Part shown: positions 45,361 through 54,674 of the stretch, in pieces
How the letters are laid out: the number at the start of each line of letters is the position of its first letter
Position numbering within the stretch: the stretch's first letter is position 1
Source: Caldimonas caldifontis
GTDB taxonomy: Bacteria; Pseudomonadota; Gammaproteobacteria; Burkholderiales; Burkholderiaceae_C
Length of the DNA stretch: 64,000 nt
Assembly (NCBI RefSeq): GCF_002930615.1
Contig: NZ_PSNX01000012.1
Span: forward strand, 1-64,000
Direction: 5' to 3'
The notes under the pieces: generated by a model
Database searches by the model: none
What the model saw: the letters and a program-made list of their open reading frames with translations, nothing else
Told to the model about the DNA's origin: nothing
Made by a program: the position numbers and the translations under genes

Positions 45361-45606
45361 GTGGCCCGCATCCGGATCCGATCTGACCGAACTGCCGTGT
45401 GGAGAGTGTGTTTCCTGACCAGCAGCCCTCGCCGACTGTCGTCGGCCGACAAGGGACCTTGGCATCCCGATGAGCATCGGGTGCGCGAATGGGCCCAGTG
45501 GTTCAGCCAGCAGGGCTACCGCGTGGCCGTGCAGCACAGCAGCGGTGATCTCTACGACGGCAGCCGCCACATCGGCAACGTGACGGGCGGCCGCTTCAGG
45601 GGGTGA
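45361..45606 (+). CDS. Hypothetical small protein
   Basis: The frame from the GTG at 45361 gives 81 residues, but no ribosome site is visible there. A GTG at 45406 would give 66 residues and has GGAGAG close upstream. The C-terminal part (WHPDEHRVREWAQWFSQQGYRVAVQHSSGDLYDG) looks like a folded, aromatic-rich domain. I recognise no family. It is convergent with prmC, three bases apart, which supports it being a real gene end. Confidence 0.5.
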   Translation: MARIRIRSDRTAVWRVCFLTSSPRRLSSADKGPWHPDEHRVREWAQWFSQQGYRVAVQHSSGDLYDGSRHIGNVTGGRFRG

Positions 45607-45609
45607 GGG

Positions 45610-46443
45610 TCACGGGCGCTGCCCCCCGGTGCAACGCCGGTGGCCCGCCAGATCGTGGCGGCTGGCCACGGCCCCGAACCCGGCCTGGGTCAGCAGGGCC
45701 TGCACGGCATCCGCCTGGTCGTGACCGTGCTCCAGCAGCAGCCAGGCGCCCGCGTGCAGATAACGGGCGGCGCCTGCGACGATGGTGCGAATGGCGTCCA
45801 GCCCATCGGGCCCGGAGCTGAGCGCCAGCGCAGGTTCATGCACCAGGGCGGCCAGGTGCGGGTCACCCTCGGCGATGTAGGGCGGATTGCTGACGACCAG
45901 ATCGAAAGGCGCCTCACCCTCCGGCAAGGCCTGCCACCAAGAGCCTTGCAGGCCGCGCAGGCCGAGACCCAGCCGTGTGGCGTTCGACATCGCCACCTCC
46001 AGCGCCTGGGTGCTGAGGTCCACGGCGCTCACCTGCGCGTCGGGCCGGGCACGGGCCAGGGCCAGGGCGATGGCCCCGCTGCCCGTGCCCAGATCGAGCA
46101 CGCGCGGCGCCGTGCGGCCCTCCAGGGCCTCCACGGCCCACTCCACCAGCACCTCGGTATCGGGCCGCGGTACCAGCACCTCGGGGCCCACCTGCAGCAT
46201 CAGGCCGTGGAATTCCTTGCGCCCCAGCAGGTAGGCCACCGGCTCGCCCGCCCGGCGTCGCTGCAGCAAGGCGTGGTAGCGCTGTCGCTGCGGTTCGTCG
46301 ATCCGGTCGGTGTCATGCGCCCTCAACCAGGCGCGGGCTTCGCGTTCACCCAGCCCCAGCACCTCGGCCAGCAGCAGCTGGGCATCGAGCCGGTCCACGC
46401 CCAGCACTGCCGCCTCCTGCAGGGCCTGCGCGACCGTGGTCAT
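45610..46443 (-). CDS. prmC: Release factor glutamine methyltransferase PrmC
   Basis: A 277-residue SAM-dependent enzyme that methylates the Gln of the GGQ motif in RF1 and RF2. It has an N-terminal helical domain (1-75), [13 protein letters not shown] near 115-127 for SAM, and the catalytic NPPY in [12 protein letters not shown] near 184. The start ATG overlaps the prfA stop (ATGA at 46440-46443), so it is translationally coupled to its substrate's gene, the usual order in Proteobacteria. Confidence 0.96.
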   Translation of the reverse strand: MTTVAQALQEAAVLGVDRLDAQLLLAEVLGLGEREARAWLRAHDTDRIDEPQRQRYHALLQRRRAGEPVAYLLGRKEFHGLMLQVGPEVLVPRPDTEVLVEWAVEALEGRTAPRVLDLGTGSGAIALALARARPDAQVSAVDLSTQALEVAMSNATRLGLGLRGLQGSWWQALPEGEAPFDLVVSNPPYIAEGDPHLAALVHEPALALSSGPDGLDAIRTIVAGAARYLHAGAWLLLEHGHDQADAVQALLTQAGFGAVASRHDLAGHRRCTGGQRP

Positions 46444-47531
46444 TCGATGCCCATTTCCTGCAGTTGCTCGGCGGCTTGTTCGGCCTCTCGGGCACTGCGC
46501 AATGCTTCGATCACGTCGTCCAGGTCGCCTTCCATCACGGCGCCCAGCTTGTAGAGCGTGAGGTTGATGCGGTGGTCGGTGAGCCGGCCCTGCGGGAAGT
46601 TGTAGGTGCGGATGCGGTCGCTGCGGTCGCCGCTGCCGATCAGGCTCTTGCGTGTGGCGGCTTCCTTCGCGGCGCGCTCGGCCCGGTCCTTCTCGCGCAG
46701 GCGAGCGGCCAGCACGGCCAGGGCCTTGGCCTTGTTGCGGTGCTGGGATCGGTCGTCCTGGCATTCAGCCACCAGGCCCGTGGGCAGGTGGGTGATGCGG
46801 ATGGCCGAATCGGTCTTGTTCACGTGCTGTCCGCCGGCTCCGCTGGCGCGGAAGGTGTCGATGCGCAGCTCGGCGGGGTTGAGCTGGATCTCCTCCGCCT
46901 CGTCCGGCTCGGGCATCACCGCCACCGTGCAGGCGCTGGTGTGGATGCGGCCCTGGGTTTCGGTGGCCGGGACGCGTTGGACGCGGTGGCCGCCCGACTC
47001 GAAGCGCAGGTGGCCATAGACATCATCACCCTCGATGCGCACCACCACCTCCTTGTAGCCGCCCAGGTCGGACTCGCTGGCCGACAGGATCTCGCTGCGC
47101 CAGCCCTGGCGCTCGGCGTAGCGCAGGTACATGCGCAGCAGGTCGCCCGCGAAGAGGGCCGATTCGTCGCCACCGGTCCCGGCGCGGATCTCGAGGAAGG
47201 CGGGCCGTGCATCGTCGGGGTCGCGGGGCAACAGAGCGCGCTGCAGTTCCGTTTCCAGCCGAAGGAGTTCGGCCTGGGCCTGGGCGACTTCTTCGGCGGC
47301 GATCTCGGCCATCTCCGGGTCGGCCAGCATCTCGCGGGCGCCGGCCAGGTCCCGCTCGCGTTGCAGGTAGCGGCGATAGCGTTCAGCCAGCGCCGACACC
47401 TCGCTGTGTTCGCGCGTCAGGTCGCGAAAGCGGGTCATGTCGGCCACCACGTCCGGCGCTGCCAGCACGGCATCGAGCTCCTGCAGGCGTTGCAGGGCGC
47501 GGTCGAGTTGCTGGCGCAGGGCGTCTTTCAT
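46440..47531 (-). CDS. prfA: Peptide chain release factor 1
   Basis: A 363-residue class I release factor recognising UAA and UAG. It shows the tripeptide-anticodon region in the [18 protein letters not shown] segment (about 195-212) and the catalytic GGQ in [17 protein letters not shown] near 235. The length fits RF1 (about 360), and the ATG at 47531 gives a normal N-terminus. It lies 65 bases downstream of hemA and overlaps prmC, forming hemA-prfA-prmC. Confidence 0.97.
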   Translation of the reverse strand: MKDALRQQLDRALQRLQELDAVLAAPDVVADMTRFRDLTREHSEVSALAERYRRYLQRERDLAGAREMLADPEMAEIAAEEVAQAQAELLRLETELQRALLPRDPDDARPAFLEIRAGTGGDESALFAGDLLRMYLRYAERQGWRSEILSASESDLGGYKEVVVRIEGDDVYGHLRFESGGHRVQRVPATETQGRIHTSACTVAVMPEPDEAEEIQLNPAELRIDTFRASGAGGQHVNKTDSAIRITHLPTGLVAECQDDRSQHRNKAKALAVLAARLREKDRAERAAKEAATRKSLIGSGDRSDRIRTYNFPQGRLTDHRINLTLYKLGAVMEGDLDDVIEALRSAREAEQAAEQLQEMGIE

Positions 47532-47596
47532 CGGGAAGCGGAGGAGGGGAGGAGGGTGGGCCGCAGCCGGCCCCGAGGCGACGGCGCGTTGCCGCG

Positions 47597-48883
47597 CTAG
47601 CGCTTGCCGTGACGGCTGGGATCGGTGGCCGCGCCGCGCAGGAAGAGCCGCGAGACGGTCTCGGCCAGATGCTGGCGATGTGCCCCGTCGGCACTGTGCA
47701 ACTCGGCCAGCGCACCGTGGAGCATCTTGTTGGCCATGCCGCGAGACAGGGCCTCCAGCACGGCTTCGATGTCTTCGCCCCGTGCAAGGGCCCGGCGCGC
47801 GCGGGCCATCTCGACTTCCCTCCACGCGTCGGCCTGGGCGTTCAGGGCCTGGATCAGTGGCACGCTGGCACGCTGGTCGAGCCAGTGCACGAAGCTCTGC
47901 ACGCCGGTCTCGATGATCGCCTCGGCCTGGGCCACCGCCGCCTGGCGCTTTTCGCCGGCCGTCTGCACGACGGCGCTGAGATCGTCCACCGTGTAGAGAT
48001 AGACGTCGTCGAGTTGGGCCACCTCGGGTTCGATGTCGCGCGGCACGGCCAGATCGACCATGAACATCGGGCGGTGCTTGCGGGCCTTGAGAGCCCGTTC
48101 CACGGCCCCCAGGCCGATGATGGGCAAGGAACTGGCTGTGCACGACACCACCACGTCGAACTCGGCCAGGCGGGTTGGCAACTCGGCCATGCGCATCGCT
48201 TCGGCGCCGAAATGGGCGGCCAGCTTCTCTCCCCGCTCCAGGGTGCGATTGGCCACGGCCATGGCTTTGGGCTTCTTCGCTGCAAAGTGCGTGGCGGCCA
48301 GTTCGATCATTTCGCCGGCGCCCACGAAGAGCACCTTGACCTCGCTCAGGTCCTCGAAGAGCTGCCCGGCCAGGCGGACCGCGGCTGCGGCCATGCTGAT
48401 CGAGTGCGAGCCGATCTCGGTGGAGGTGCGCACCTCCTTGGCCACCGCAAAAGAACGCTGGAAGAGCTGGTGCAAGGTGGTGCCCAGGGTCCCGGCTTCA
48501 TCGGCCTGGCGAACGGCCTGCTTCATCTGCCCAAGGATCTGAGGCTCGCCAAGCACCATGGAATCCAGACCACTGGCAACCCGGAAGGCATGGCGGGCAG
48601 CCTGACCCCCTTCAAGCACGTAGGTGTGCTGGCTGAGCTGTTGGGCACTCACCCCACCCAGGCCGGCCAGCCATTCCAGCGTGGGTCGAACCAGGTCGGG
48701 CGGCGCTGCGCAGTACAGTTCGGTTCGGTTGCAGGTGGACACCAGTGCGGCTTCGCGGGCGTGCTGCAGCCGCTCGCGCAACTGTCTCAGCGTGGGGCCC
48801 AGTTGCTCCGGGGTGAACGCCAGGCGGCCGCGCAGGTCCAGCGGCGCGCTCATGTGGTTCAGGCCCAGGGCAATGACACTCAT
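47597..48883 (-). CDS. hemA: Glutamyl-tRNA reductase
   Basis: A 428-residue enzyme of the C5 route to 5-aminolevulinate, reducing Glu-tRNA with NADPH. It has [17 protein letters not shown], the catalytic Cys in STCNRTE near 50, [11 protein letters not shown], the NADPH domain [14 protein letters not shown] near 190, and the C-terminal dimerisation helices. The ATG at 48883 gives the conserved [10 protein letters not shown]; upstream in-frame codons run through the promoter. It is first in the hemA-prfA-prmC operon. Confidence 0.97.
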   Translation of the reverse strand: MSVIALGLNHMSAPLDLRGRLAFTPEQLGPTLRQLRERLQHAREAALVSTCNRTELYCAAPPDLVRPTLEWLAGLGGVSAQQLSQHTYVLEGGQAARHAFRVASGLDSMVLGEPQILGQMKQAVRQADEAGTLGTTLHQLFQRSFAVAKEVRTSTEIGSHSISMAAAAVRLAGQLFEDLSEVKVLFVGAGEMIELAATHFAAKKPKAMAVANRTLERGEKLAAHFGAEAMRMAELPTRLAEFDVVVSCTASSLPIIGLGAVERALKARKHRPMFMVDLAVPRDIEPEVAQLDDVYLYTVDDLSAVVQTAGEKRQAAVAQAEAIIETGVQSFVHWLDQRASVPLIQALNAQADAWREVEMARARRALARGEDIEAVLEALSRGMANKMLHGALAELHSADGAHRQHLAETVSRLFLRGAATDPSRHGKR

Positions 48884-48890
48884 GGGGTCG

Positions 48891-48896
48891 ATTATA
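48891..48896 (-). promoter_or_regulatory. -10 hexamer of hemA close to the start codon
   Basis: On the minus strand a perfect TATAAT ends eight bases before the hemA ATG, with only CGACCCC between. Transcription from it would begin at about the start codon, giving a leaderless or nearly leaderless message. There is no recognisable -35 at 17 bases and no Shine-Dalgarno sequence upstream. Confidence 0.4.
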
Positions 48897-48962
48897 AAAT
48901 TTGTGAACCCGGGCCGCAGACGGCAGAAAACCGGCCCGCTTGACACACATCAACCCTTCGAC

Positions 48963-49247
48963 ATGGGCTTCCTCGACGCCTTGTGGCACTTGCTCAACCT
49001 CTTTGCCCCGGCTCTGGGGCTGGCGGTCATTGCCACGGTCCTGACCAAGCTGCTGTGGTGGCGCCGGCTGCGAGCCGTGACCTGGGTGCGTCTGCTGGGG
49101 TGGAGCGCGGTGGCGGCGGTTGCGGCGCTCCTGGGCGGGCTGGCCGTCCTGGGTGCAGATGGGCGGATCGCCACCTATGCTGCGATGGTGTTCGCCACTG
49201 CGTTGGCCCTGGCCTGGGCCGGCTTCGGCGGACGTGCGCATGGCTGA
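48963..49247 (+). CDS. Hypothetical membrane protein with three TM helices
   Basis: A 94-residue protein with three hydrophobic helices (about 12-32, 42-62 and 66-88) and a basic loop WWRRLRAVTW between the first two, placing that loop in the cytoplasm. It is divergent from hemA. Its end overlaps the start of the degenerate-GGDEF gene by eight bases, so the two are likely coupled. I recognise no named family. Confidence 0.75.
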   Translation: MGFLDALWHLLNLFAPALGLAVIATVLTKLLWWRRLRAVTWVRLLGWSAVAAVAALLGGLAVLGADGRIATYAAMVFATALALAWAGFGGRAHG

Positions 49248-50415
49248 GTTCGAACTGCTCTGGCTCGGCCTCTTCTTGGGTGTGGCTGCCATGGCGCTGG
49301 CCTACGCCACCGGCGAGGCCCTGATGCGCGGCGACGCCGTGAACGGCTGGTATGCCCTGCACGTGGTGATGATGGTCCTGTACCAGCTGGTGCAGCTCGG
49401 GTATGCGGACCGCGTGCTGGCTGAGCAGGACGCTGCGATGGCCCAGGCTGCAGGCTTGGTGGCGGGCACGTTGCTGGCGGCCGTGAGCGTGCTCTTCGCC
49501 CGGCGGGTGCTGCCCCGTGCGCTGGGCAACCTGCGGGCCGACCGCTGGGCGCTGGCGGTCGCGGCTTTCGGCGTGGCGCTCACGGCAGGCTACGTGGTCT
49601 GGCCCGAACTGGCCCGCGAGCCCACGGTGGCCCTGGCTCAGAGGGCGTACTACTTCCTGGCGCTGCTGTCGGTGGTCTTCCTGCTGTGGGCGCTGCGTGG
49701 CGTGCGCCTTCCCTACATCGGCTGGTACGCCGCGGCGTTCGTGGCCGCTGCGGCAGGGGTGGCGGTCGAATCTGCCACCCAACGCGGCTGGTTGCCGGCC
49801 GGGGGCTGGTGGGACCACTACGGCATGCTCGCCGGCGCGGGCGTCGAGATTCTCATCCTCACCTACGCACTGAACTTCAGTGCACGCGACCTGTTGCGCG
49901 ATCCTGGCGAACGGCGTGACGGTGCCCGGCTTGACCGTTGGACCGGCTTGCTGCACGGCGGGGAACTGCCGGGTCTGCTGATGTCACTGTCGGTGCGCTC
50001 GCTGCGCATGAACACCTTCGGTGCCGTGGTGATGCTGCGCCTGGCGAATCTGGAAGACCTGCAGCGTGCTCACGGCGCCAAGGTCACGGAGGCCGCCATG
50101 AAGGCTTGCGCAAGGGTGCTGCGCGAGGTGTGCAGCCCTGCCGACGTGCCACTGCGTCTGGACGACGCGCGTTTCGTCGTGGTGCTGGAGCAGGTGCAAA
50201 GCCGCACCGAGGCCCAGGCCCTGGCTCAGCGCATCCTGGAACTGGGCCTTCAGCACCACCCGGAGTTGCCACCGCTGGAGCAATTGCAGCTCCATGCGGC
50301 CATCGCCTACATCCCGCAAGACCTCAAGGGCCGCCCGCAGACCCTCATCGACCGCCTGGACCACGTTGCCGGCCAGATCCGGCGCGGCAGCGGGGCCTTG
50401 ATCCGCAGCCTCTGA
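49240..50415 (+). CDS. Seven-TM membrane protein with degenerate GGDEF-like domain
   Basis: A 391-residue protein. About seven TM helices (residues 5-210) resemble the 7TM sensor modules of diguanylate cyclases. The C-terminal 160 residues follow the GGDEF fold order (DRWTGLLHGGELPGLLM, FGAVVMLRLANLEDL, ACARVLREVC), but the active-site hairpin reads LDDAR in place of GGDEF. Cyclase activity is therefore not expected; a c-di-GMP or GTP-binding or dimerisation role is possible. The ATG at 49240 overlaps the previous gene's stop by eight bases. Confidence 0.72.
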   Translation: MAEFELLWLGLFLGVAAMALAYATGEALMRGDAVNGWYALHVVMMVLYQLVQLGYADRVLAEQDAAMAQAAGLVAGTLLAAVSVLFARRVLPRALGNLRADRWALAVAAFGVALTAGYVVWPELAREPTVALAQRAYYFLALLSVVFLLWALRGVRLPYIGWYAAAFVAAAAGVAVESATQRGWLPAGGWWDHYGMLAGAGVEILILTYALNFSARDLLRDPGERRDGARLDRWTGLLHGGELPGLLMSLSVRSLRMNTFGAVVMLRLANLEDLQRAHGAKVTEAAMKACARVLREVCSPADVPLRLDDARFVVVLEQVQSRTEAQALAQRILELGLQHHPELPPLEQLQLHAAIAYIPQDLKGRPQTLIDRLDHVAGQIRRGSGALIRSL

Positions 50416-50432
50416 CGACCCCCAAGCGGCGT

Positions 50433-51797
50433 TCAGGCCGCCACGGCTTCCTTCACCACCACCTCGCCGCGCAGGGAGTGGGGCAGGGCCGAGGTGATCT
50501 GCACTTCGACCATCTGACCCACCAGTCGTGCGGCGTTCGGGCCGCCGGGGAAGTTGACGATGCGGTTACACTCCGTGCGGCCCATCAGCTCGGTCGGGTC
50601 CTTCTTCGACGGGCCCTCCACGAGGATGCGCTGCACCGTGCCCACGCGGCTGTCGCTGATGCGGCGAACGTTGGCCTCGATGGTGGCCTGCAGATGCTGC
50701 AGCCGCTTGAGCTTCACCTCCTGGGGCGTGTCGTCGTGCAGGGCGGCTGCGGGGGTGCCAGGGCGCGAGCTGAACACGAAGCTGAAGCTGGCATCGAAGC
50801 CCACGTCTTCGATGAGTTTCATCATCTTCGCGAAGTCATCCTCGGTTTCGCCAGGGAAGCCTACGATGAAGTCGCTGGACAGGCTGATGTTGGGTCGCAC
50901 CGCGCGCAGCTTGCGGATGGTGCTCTTGTATTCCAGCGCGGTGTAGCCGCGCTTCATGGCCGACAGGATGCGGTCGGAGCCGTGCTGCACCGGCAGGTGC
51001 AGGTGGTTCACGAGCTGCGGGACCGTGGCGTACACGTCGATGAGGCGCTGCGTGAACTCGTTCGGGTGGCTCGTGGTGTAGCGGATGCGCTCGATGCCCG
51101 GGATCTCGGCCACGTACTCGATGAGCAAGGCGAAGTCGGCGATCTCGGCGGTGTCGCCCATCCTGCCGCGGTAGGCGTTGACGTTCTGGCCCAGCAACGT
51201 CACTTCCTTCACCCCTTGGTCGGCCAGGCCGGCCACTTCCACCAGCACGTCCTCGAAGGGCCGCGAGACTTCCTCGCCGCGGGTGTAGGGCACCACGCAG
51301 TAACTGCAGTACTTCGAGCAGCCCTCCATGATGGAGACGAAGGCCGAGGCACCTTCCACGCGGGCCGGGGGCAGGTGGTCGAACTTCTCGATCTCGGGGA
51401 AGCTGATGTCCACCTGCGGGCGGTTCTGTGCTTCGCGGCGCGCCAGCATCTCGGGCAGGCGGTGCAGCGTCTGCGGGCCGAAGACCACATCCACGTAAGG
51501 CGCGCGCTCGATGATGGCGGCGCCTTCCTGGCTGGCCACACAGCCGCCCACGCCGATCTTCACACCCTTCTTCTTCAGGTGCTTGACGCGGCCCAGGTCC
51601 GAAAACACCTTCTCCTGCGCCTTCTCGCGCACCGAGCAGGTGTTGAAGAGGATGAGGTCAGCCTGCTCTGGGTCGTTGGTGGGCTCGTAGCCTTGCGCGG
51701 CGCTCAGCACGTCGGCCATCTTGTCCGAGTCGTACTCGTTCATCTGACAGCCGAAGGTCTTGATGTACACCTTCTTGGAGGCGGTGGAACTGCTCAT
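50433..51797 (-). CDS. miaB: tRNA-2-methylthio-N6-dimethylallyladenosine synthase MiaB
   Basis: A 454-residue radical-SAM methylthiotransferase acting on i6A37 of tRNA. The N-terminal UPF0004 domain has [11 protein letters not shown] and Cys ligands in NTCSVRE and GGCVASQEG. The radical-SAM triad is CSKYCSYC (near 155-163). A TRAM domain closes it ([28 protein letters not shown]). The ATG at 51797 is chosen; the upstream frame overlaps the next gene. It lies 10 bases after that gene's stop. Confidence 0.97.
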   Translation of the reverse strand: MSSSTASKKVYIKTFGCQMNEYDSDKMADVLSAAQGYEPTNDPEQADLILFNTCSVREKAQEKVFSDLGRVKHLKKKGVKIGVGGCVASQEGAAIIERAPYVDVVFGPQTLHRLPEMLARREAQNRPQVDISFPEIEKFDHLPPARVEGASAFVSIMEGCSKYCSYCVVPYTRGEEVSRPFEDVLVEVAGLADQGVKEVTLLGQNVNAYRGRMGDTAEIADFALLIEYVAEIPGIERIRYTTSHPNEFTQRLIDVYATVPQLVNHLHLPVQHGSDRILSAMKRGYTALEYKSTIRKLRAVRPNISLSSDFIVGFPGETEDDFAKMMKLIEDVGFDASFSFVFSSRPGTPAAALHDDTPQEVKLKRLQHLQATIEANVRRISDSRVGTVQRILVEGPSKKDPTELMGRTECNRIVNFPGGPNAARLVGQMVEVQITSALPHSLRGEVVVKEAVAA

Positions 51798-51807
51798 GAC
51801 CGCTCCT

Positions 51808-52191
51808 TCAGCGCTTGGTCCAGGTCTGGGAGATGGGCTCGAAGCTCCATCGCTGGGCCTCTTCCCGGGTGCTTGGCCAGAGCTTCTTGAGCTCGTCCTC
51901 GCGAAGGATCCAAACATCCTTGACGAAGCCCTGGTTGTCCAGCGTGTAGTGCACTTTGGCCTTGGTGCCCATGAGGGACCCCGAGAGGACCAGCAGATTG
52001 TTGGGCCCGCGGATGCGCGACGCCGGCACCATGCGGGCCGGCTTCTCGTTCAGCAGCACTTCCGGCGGCTGGCCGAAGACCATCTCGCCGCGCAGGGCGT
52101 CGGCAGGGAACTGGCGCGCCACGACGGCCTGGGCCTGGGCGACAACGATGGTGGCCGACAGGGTCAGGCCGACGAGGACACAGCGAAGCAT
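51808..52191 (-). CDS. Hypothetical exported protein upstream of miaB
   Basis: A 127-residue protein with a signal peptide ([22 protein letters not shown], cleavage near 22). The mature part has [38 protein letters not shown] and a Trp-rich end. It looks like a conserved Burkholderiales envelope protein, but I cannot name a family. It is probably co-transcribed with miaB. Confidence 0.75.
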   Translation of the reverse strand: MLRCVLVGLTLSATIVVAQAQAVVARQFPADALRGEMVFGQPPEVLLNEKPARMVPASRIRGPNNLLVLSGSLMGTKAKVHYTLDNQGFVKDVWILREDELKKLWPSTREEAQRWSFEPISQTWTKR

Positions 52192-52250
52192 GGTGTAGAT
52201 CCAGGGGCTGTTGAGGGACGATGCCAAGTATGGGCCAAGGCAACGTAAAC

Positions 52251-52280
52251 AAAAACGGCCCCAGTTGGTGGACTGGGGCC
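52251..52280 (-). terminator. Rho-independent terminator downstream of tRNA-Met
   Basis: On the minus strand the 8-bp stem GGCCCCAG / CTGGGGCC (52257-52264 and 52273-52280) is followed by GTTTTTG. It lies eight bases past the tRNA 3' end, the expected position for its terminator. Confidence 0.8.
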
Positions 52281-52287
52281 GGGATTC

Positions 52288-52364
<77 letters not shown>

Positions 52365-52499
52365 TAGAGCCCGCCATTATAAGCAGCGCGGGGCGGGCTT
52401 GCCAAGGGGCGCTGGAGGGTATCCCGGAGGCGTCTTTTAGTTCAGAAAGTAATAAACAACAGACGATATATTCGTTCTCATTCTGATGAGCCGTCGATA

Positions 52500-52532
52500 G
52501 CATCCATCTCACCCGTTTTTCGAGATGGATGC
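52500..52532 (+). promoter_or_regulatory. Perfect 11-bp hairpin in the cysA leader, next to the start codon
   Basis: GCATCCATCTC (52500-52510) and GAGATGGATGC (52522-52532) are exact inverted repeats around an 11-base loop, and the cysA ATG starts at 52536. The 3' arm holds the only Shine-Dalgarno-like stretch (GAGATGGA), so the hairpin would occlude ribosome binding. The upstream leader (52430-52490) is AT-rich, in contrast to the flanks. A translational or protein-binding control of sulfate uptake is inferred. Confidence 0.6.
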
Positions 52533-52535
52533 CCC

Positions 52536-53573
52536 ATGAGCATCGAAGTACGCAACCTCTACAAGGCCTTCGGCAAGACCGTGGTCTGCGACCACCTGGA
52601 CCTGGACATCCCGTCCGGTGAGCTGGTGGCGCTGCTTGGCCCCTCGGGGTCCGGCAAGACCAGCCTGCTGCGCATCATCGCAGGGCTGGAGCGGCCCGAT
52701 GCCGGCACGGTGCATTTCCACGGCGAGGACGCCACCGAGGCCGATGTGCGCGACCGCAAGGTGGGCTTCGTGTTCCAGCACTACGCCCTGTTCAACCACA
52801 TGACCATCTTCGAGAACGTGGCCTTCGGCTTGCGGGTGCGACCCAAGGCCACGCGGCCCAGCGACGAGCAGATCCGCAAGAAGGTCACGGAGTTGCTCGA
52901 GCTGGTGCAGCTGGACTGGATTGCCGACCGCTACCCCCATCAGTTGTCGGGCGGGCAGCGCCAGCGTATCGCCCTGGCTCGCGCGCTGGCCGTGGAGCCC
53001 AAGGTGCTGCTGCTCGACGAGCCCTTCGGCGCGCTGGACGCCAAGGTGCGCAAGGAACTGCGCCGCTGGCTGCGCCGCCTGCATGACGAGGTGCACCTGA
53101 CCAGCGTCTTCGTCACGCATGACCAGGACGAGGCCATGGAGGTGGCCGACCGCATCGTGGTCATGAACCACGGCCGCATCGAGCAGCAGGGCACGCCCGA
53201 CGAGGTCTATGACCACCCAGCCACGCCATTCGTGCTGCAGTTCCTGGGCGACGTGAATCTCTTCCATGGCCGCTTCGGTCATGCGCCAGGGGGCACGGCT
53301 GCGGGCGCGGAGGTGAGCTATGTGCGCCCGCACGAACTCGACATCGTGGGCCAGCCCGAGGAGGGCGCGCTGCCCGTGACGCTGTCGCAAACGCTGACGG
53401 TGGGCCCCAACACCCGCATCGAGTTCAAGCGTCAGGACGACGGCTGTTATGTCGACGTCGAGATGCCCCGTGCCGAGTTCGCCACGCTGCGCGAGCAGTT
53501 GCAGCTTGCGCCCGGCAGTGTGGCCTACCTGAAGCCGCGGCGCGTGACGCGCTTCGAGGCCGAAGCCGCCTGA
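52536..53573 (+). CDS. cysA: Sulfate/thiosulfate ABC transporter, ATP-binding subunit
   Basis: A 345-residue ATPase. It has Walker [10 protein letters not shown] near 35, Q-loop [13 protein letters not shown], signature LSGGQRQR near 140, Walker [13 protein letters not shown] and the H-loop in VTHDQDEA. The C-terminal TOBE-like regulatory part (about 240-345) has [10 protein letters not shown], typical of CysA. It is first in the operon cysA-sbp-cysT-cysW; in many bacteria cysA comes last. Its start is close to a leader hairpin. Confidence 0.95.
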   Translation: MSIEVRNLYKAFGKTVVCDHLDLDIPSGELVALLGPSGSGKTSLLRIIAGLERPDAGTVHFHGEDATEADVRDRKVGFVFQHYALFNHMTIFENVAFGLRVRPKATRPSDEQIRKKVTELLELVQLDWIADRYPHQLSGGQRQRIALARALAVEPKVLLLDEPFGALDAKVRKELRRWLRRLHDEVHLTSVFVTHDQDEAMEVADRIVVMNHGRIEQQGTPDEVYDHPATPFVLQFLGDVNLFHGRFGHAPGGTAAGAEVSYVRPHELDIVGQPEEGALPVTLSQTLTVGPNTRIEFKRQDDGCYVDVEMPRAEFATLREQLQLAPGSVAYLKPRRVTRFEAEAA

Positions 53574-53606
53574 CACCTTTTCCCCTGATCTCCAAGGATT
53601 GCCATC

Positions 53607-54623
53607 ATGTTCAAGCAGTACCTGCGCACCGGTCTTGTGGCTGCCGCCTTTGCCGCCAGTGGCGGGGTCTGGGCCCAGTCCAGCCCCACGCTCCTGAATG
53701 CGTCCTACGACATTGCCCGCGAACTGTTTGCGGCGATCAATCCCAAGTTCACCGAGCACTGGAAGAAGAAGACCGGGCAGGACGTCAAGATCGATCAATC
53801 GCATGCCGGGTCGTCGCGCCAGGCCCAGGACATCATCCAGGGCAAGAAGGTGGACACCGTCACCTTCAACCAGGCCAGCGATATCGAGATCCTGGCCAAG
53901 CGGGGCCTGGTGTCGGCGGACTGGACGAAGAAGTTCCCGAACAACGCGTCTCCCTACTACAGCACCATCGCCTTCCTGGTGCGCAAGGGCAACCCGAAGA
54001 ACATCAAGACCTGGGACGACCTGGTGCGCGATGATGTGAAGCTCGTCTTCCCCAACCCCAAGACGTCGGGCAATGCGCGCTACAGCTACCTGGGCGCATG
54101 GCTCTATGCCAGCGAGAAGTTCAAGGGCAACGAAGCCCAGACGCGCGACTTCGTCGCCAAGCTGCTGGCCAATGTCGAGAACTTCCCCACCGGCGGGCGC
54201 GGTGCGACCGTGGCCTTCGCGCAGAACAATCAGGGGGATGTGCTGCTGACCTTCGAGTCGGAAGTGATCAATATCGCCCGCGGTGACGAGTTCAAGGCCC
54301 TGGGCCTCGAAGTGGTGGTGCCGCCGGTGTCGGTGCTGGCCGAGTTCCCGGTGGCGGTGGTGGACAAGGTGGTCGATGAAAAGGGCACGCGTGCGCTGGC
54401 CACGGAATACCTCAACTTCCAGTACACCCGCGAGATCCAGCTCCTGCTGACCTCCTTCAACTACCGCGTGCATGAACCCACCGTGGTGAAGGCCACCGCT
54501 GACAAATTTCCGGCCGTTCGCCTGATCGATCCCGTGAAGGTGCTGGGGCCCTGGGACAAGATCAGCGAGACGCACTTCGCCTCGGGTGCCCAGCTCGACC
54601 AGCTCCTCGCCCGTCGTCGCTAA
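53607..54623 (+). CDS. sbp: Periplasmic sulfate-binding protein
   Basis: A 338-residue solute-binding protein with a signal peptide (cleavage after GVWA-Q, near 23). It has the sulfate-binding family motifs LLNASYDIARELF, QSHAGSSRQAQDIIQG near 70-85, VFPNPKTSGNARYSYL and the GDVLLTFESE segment. The NPKTSGNARY motif is the PROSITE-type signature of this family. It lies 33 bases after cysA. A strong hairpin separates it from cysT. Confidence 0.96.
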   Translation: MFKQYLRTGLVAAAFAASGGVWAQSSPTLLNASYDIARELFAAINPKFTEHWKKKTGQDVKIDQSHAGSSRQAQDIIQGKKVDTVTFNQASDIEILAKRGLVSADWTKKFPNNASPYYSTIAFLVRKGNPKNIKTWDDLVRDDVKLVFPNPKTSGNARYSYLGAWLYASEKFKGNEAQTRDFVAKLLANVENFPTGGRGATVAFAQNNQGDVLLTFESEVINIARGDEFKALGLEVVVPPVSVLAEFPVAVVDKVVDEKGTRALATEYLNFQYTREIQLLLTSFNYRVHEPTVVKATADKFPAVRLIDPVKVLGPWDKISETHFASGAQLDQLLARRR

Positions 54624-54648
54624 TCCTTACATCGCATCTCTTAGCCGA

Positions 54649-54668
54649 GCGGGCCCGTTCGGGCCCGC
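54649..54668 (+). promoter_or_regulatory. Intercistronic hairpin between sbp and cysT
   Basis: GCGGGCCC-GTTC-GGGCCCGC is a perfect 8-bp all-GC stem with a tetraloop. It starts 25 bases after the sbp stop and ends six bases before the cysT ATG. There is no T-run, so it is more likely an mRNA-stabilising or translation-tuning element than a full terminator. Confidence 0.55.
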
Positions 54669-54674
54669 GACGTC

